Below are positions 62,091-64,000 of a DNA stretch of 64,000 nt, piece after piece. The first letter of the stretch is position 1; every line of letters begins with the position of its first letter. Origin of the DNA: Marinagarivorans cellulosilyticus (GTDB lineage: Bacteria; Pseudomonadota; Gammaproteobacteria; Pseudomonadales; Cellvibrionaceae); the NCBI RefSeq assembly GCF_021655555.1, contig NZ_AP023086.1, positions 1,250,001-1,314,000 of the forward strand, read 5' to 3'. The position numbers and the translations under genes were made by a program. The notes below the pieces were generated by a model, which did not search any database, had not been told where the DNA came from, and saw nothing but the letters and a program-made list of their open reading frames with translations.

Positions 62091-64000
62091 ATGAGGCTGA
62101 CTAACTTATTGCGCACCTTATTCGCCTTGTGGTGTTTTTTTATCCTGTTGTTTTCGATACGCTTGCATCATTCAGGGTTTTTATTGGCAACTGATTTAAC
62201 CGATCTGTTTCCTCCATCTACACATGATCGGGTTGTTTTGCAGGTGAATGATCAGCTGCAACAAACTTTTGGTAATAATATTGTTTTAGCTGTAGAGGCC
62301 GAAAATAAAAGCGCCGCTTTGCTGGCAATGCAGAAGGTTATTAAAGCTGTTGATGCCAGTGCCGATTTACAGATGGTAGACGATATTAATGCCGATGCCG
62401 AGCGCCTTTCGCAACAGCAACAGCTATTGGCTAAATATCGTTATTCCTTGTTAACGTCCAACCAAGCTCGCGAACTTACCGAAAATAACACCGATGCTAT
62501 TACTGCTCGTGCGCAGCAAGCTTTGTTGGGTTTTGGGGGGATGGGTTCTTCTTTATCACCGCTGGAAGATCCATTAGCCTTAACGGCTGGCTTAATGGCG
62601 CAATTGCAGCCGCCCTTAAATGCTGAACTTGTCGATAACTTTTTGGTGTTCCACGACAACAATACAGTTGTAGCGATGTTACTAGCGCAGTTGACGCAAG
62701 CTTCTTTTAAGCTTGATACGCAGCGGCGCATTAAAGCTTGGAAGCAAAGCTTAGCGCATAGCGTGTCGGCAGGTGGAGCGGCTAAGTTGTTAGTTTCTGG
62801 CATTGTTTTTCATGCTGCAGAAGCGTCCGCAAATGCTAATCGAGAAATAAGCACTATTGGATTGGGCTCGTGTTTAGGTGTGCTGCTGTTGTTTTGGTTT
62901 GCCTTCCGCAGTTTTAAGCCGTTGTTGTTGAGTTTGTCGTCTGTTGCTTTTGGTTGTTTTTGTGCTGTGGTGGTAACACATACAATATTTGCAGAAATAC
63001 ATTTATTAACTTTGGTTTTTGGGGCGAGTTTAATTGGCGTTGCCATTGATTATGCTTTGCACTTTTTATGTAAATGCCAATTATCTAAAGGTGGGGATAC
63101 ACACGGTTCGAGTTACCAAACACTTAAAAATATTTTGCCAAGTTTAAGCTTAGGCTTATTTACCTCGAGCTTGGGCTATAGCTGTTTACTACAAGCCCAA
63201 TTGCCAGGGTTGCAGCAAGTGGCAGTATTCTCGATGGTAGGTTTAGCCAGTGCTTGGTTATTTGTTACGGTGGTATTGCCTTATTTTGTTAAGCAAAATC
63301 TTGCGGCCAGTGGTGCATGGCTTACCGGCATTACGTATACGCTTTGGCAGCTGTGGTTTAAAGCTCCGCGTTTTGTTTTGTTTGCCATTGCCTGTATTTG
63401 TATCGCTTTTAGTTTGTGGGGGGGGGCGCAATCTAGCTTAAGTAGCGATGCGCGTACTTTGTATAAACCTTCTGATGCATTAATGGCGGCAGAAAAACGA
63501 TTGCAGCATCATTTACAAGCGGTAGCGTCGAACCAATACTTCCTATTACGCGCATCATCCGCCGAGCAACTATTGCAACTTGAGGAGCGTTTTCGAGATG
63601 AGCATTTGGAGCGCTGGGTTCACGAGGGTGTTATTGACGGCTACTCGGCAACCAGCCGATGGGTTCCGTCGTTGGCTACTCAGAATCGCTATTATGCTTT
63701 GCAAAAAAACAAGCTTTATTCAGCAGAGGGAACCGTCGAGCGCTTTATGTTATCGGTTGGATTTCCTATTGATGCGGTGGAATCTATTCGGTCTGATTTT
63801 TTATTATCCGAGCGGGCGCGTTTGCCGTTGAGTGAGTGGTTGGCTGTAGCTAGTCCAGAGCAAAAAATGTTGTGGCTGGGTAAGGTGCCCAATGGTGATA
63901 ACTCAGCATTAAACTCTTACGTTAGCCTTATTACTTTACAGGCCATTCATCAATTACCTGTTATTGCGCGCAGTGAATTTATAGAGGGCGTGACTTGGGT
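62091..64000 (+). CDS. MMPL/RND-type exporter of aryl-polyene cluster (3' end outside window)
   Basis: An open frame of 636 codons to the window end. An N-terminal membrane helix (NLLRTLFALWCFFILLFSI) is followed by a periplasmic domain starting with DLTDLFPPSTHDR. Clusters of helices include IGLGSCLGVLLLFWFAFRSF and LLTLVFGASLIGVAIDYALH (the conserved GxxxDY motif of MMPL proteins), then TM helices to about residue 445 and a second periplasmic domain. It probably exports the polyene lipid with the LolA-like protein. A run of nine G residues (63418-63426) lies in the coding frame, which is intact. Confidence 0.9.
   Translation, partial: MRLTNLLRTLFALWCFFILLFSIRLHHSGFLLATDLTDLFPPSTHDRVVLQVNDQLQQTFGNNIVLAVEAENKSAALLAMQKVIKAVDASADLQMVDDINADAERLSQQQQLLAKYRYSLLTSNQARELTENNTDAITARAQQALLGFGGMGSSLSPLEDPLALTAGLMAQLQPPLNAELVDNFLVFHDNNTVVAMLLAQLTQASFKLDTQRRIKAWKQSLAHSVSAGGAAKLLVSGIVFHAAEASANANREISTIGLGSCLGVLLLFWFAFRSFKPLLLSLSSVAFGCFCAVVVTHTIFAEIHLLTLVFGASLIGVAIDYALHFLCKCQLSKGGDTHGSSYQTLKNILPSLSLGLFTSSLGYSCLLQAQLPGLQQVAVFSMVGLASAWLFVTVVLPYFVKQNLAASGAWLTGITYTLWQLWFKAPRFVLFAIACICIAFSLWGGAQSSLSSDARTLYKPSDALMAAEKRLQHHLQAVASNQYFLLRASSAEQLLQLEERFRDEHLERWVHEGVIDGYSATSRWVPSLATQNRYYALQKNKLYSAEGTVERFMLSVGFPIDAVESIRSDFLLSERARLPLSEWLAVASPEQKMLWLGKVPNGDNSALNSYVSLITLQAIHQLPVIARSEFIEGVTW

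Noticed and set aside
62091..64000. Suspected frameshift in the MMPL gene around the G run
   Set aside because: Reading codon by codon, the frame stays open from 62091 to the window end.

Overview
The window looks like a gammaproteobacterial chromosome, probably a marine, Cellvibrionales-like organism. This is inferred from gene order (dnaX-ybaB-recR-rnd-ycgL-ycgN-slyX, folE-folX, guaB-guaA, a MoxR/DUF58 cluster) and from the type VI secretion (T6SS) and aryl-polyene genes. I cannot name the genus from sequence alone. Housekeeping blocks alternate with accessory insertions.

Layout. 1-2788: 3' part of a 23S rRNA gene, a 5S rRNA gene and a terminator. 3067-7575: copy A of a 4.5-kb T6SS spike module (hcp, a 567-base spacer, vgrG, a 195-aa adaptor-like gene, PAAR). 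7595-9497: a lipoprotein hydrolase and a REP-associated (RAYT-type) transposase homologue that has lost both HUH histidines. 9607-15068: the dnaX operon, with an intact-looking programmed frameshift site. 15224-20784: a VWA protein, a DUF2214 protein, folE-folX and a chalcone-isomerase-like/TonB fusion. 20911-21139: a short MITE. 21494-29151: PilZ protein, dinB with a LexA box, a lone exbD, a binding protein, guaB and guaA. 29299-32894: a pspA operon with its own sigma-54 activator and a sigma-54-type promoter.

32969-37478 is copy B of the T6SS module, in the same orientation 29.9 kb downstream of copy A. It is followed by a lipoprotein gene and a class 3 lipase, probably a T6SS effector with a candidate immunity protein. 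39792-40640 is a nest of mobile-element remnants. 40776-48740 is an eight-gene membrane/MoxR cluster (OMP, DUF4234-like, RDD, SpoIIM, DUF4129, DUF4350, MoxR, DUF58). 50264-64000 is a divergent aryl-polyene (xanthomonadin-like) cluster containing a chorismatase that would supply the hydroxybenzoate head group. It runs off the window end inside an MMPL exporter gene.

The most unusual signal is the hcp-vgrG spacer, present in both copies. In copy A it holds 19 GGA trinucleotides in 365 bases on the coding strand and few on the other. Several sit in the loops of short perfect hairpins, one matches the CsrA/RsmA consensus ACANGGANGU exactly, and the region ends in a GC-rich hairpin. It resembles a CsrB-like sponge RNA embedded in a T6SS transcript.
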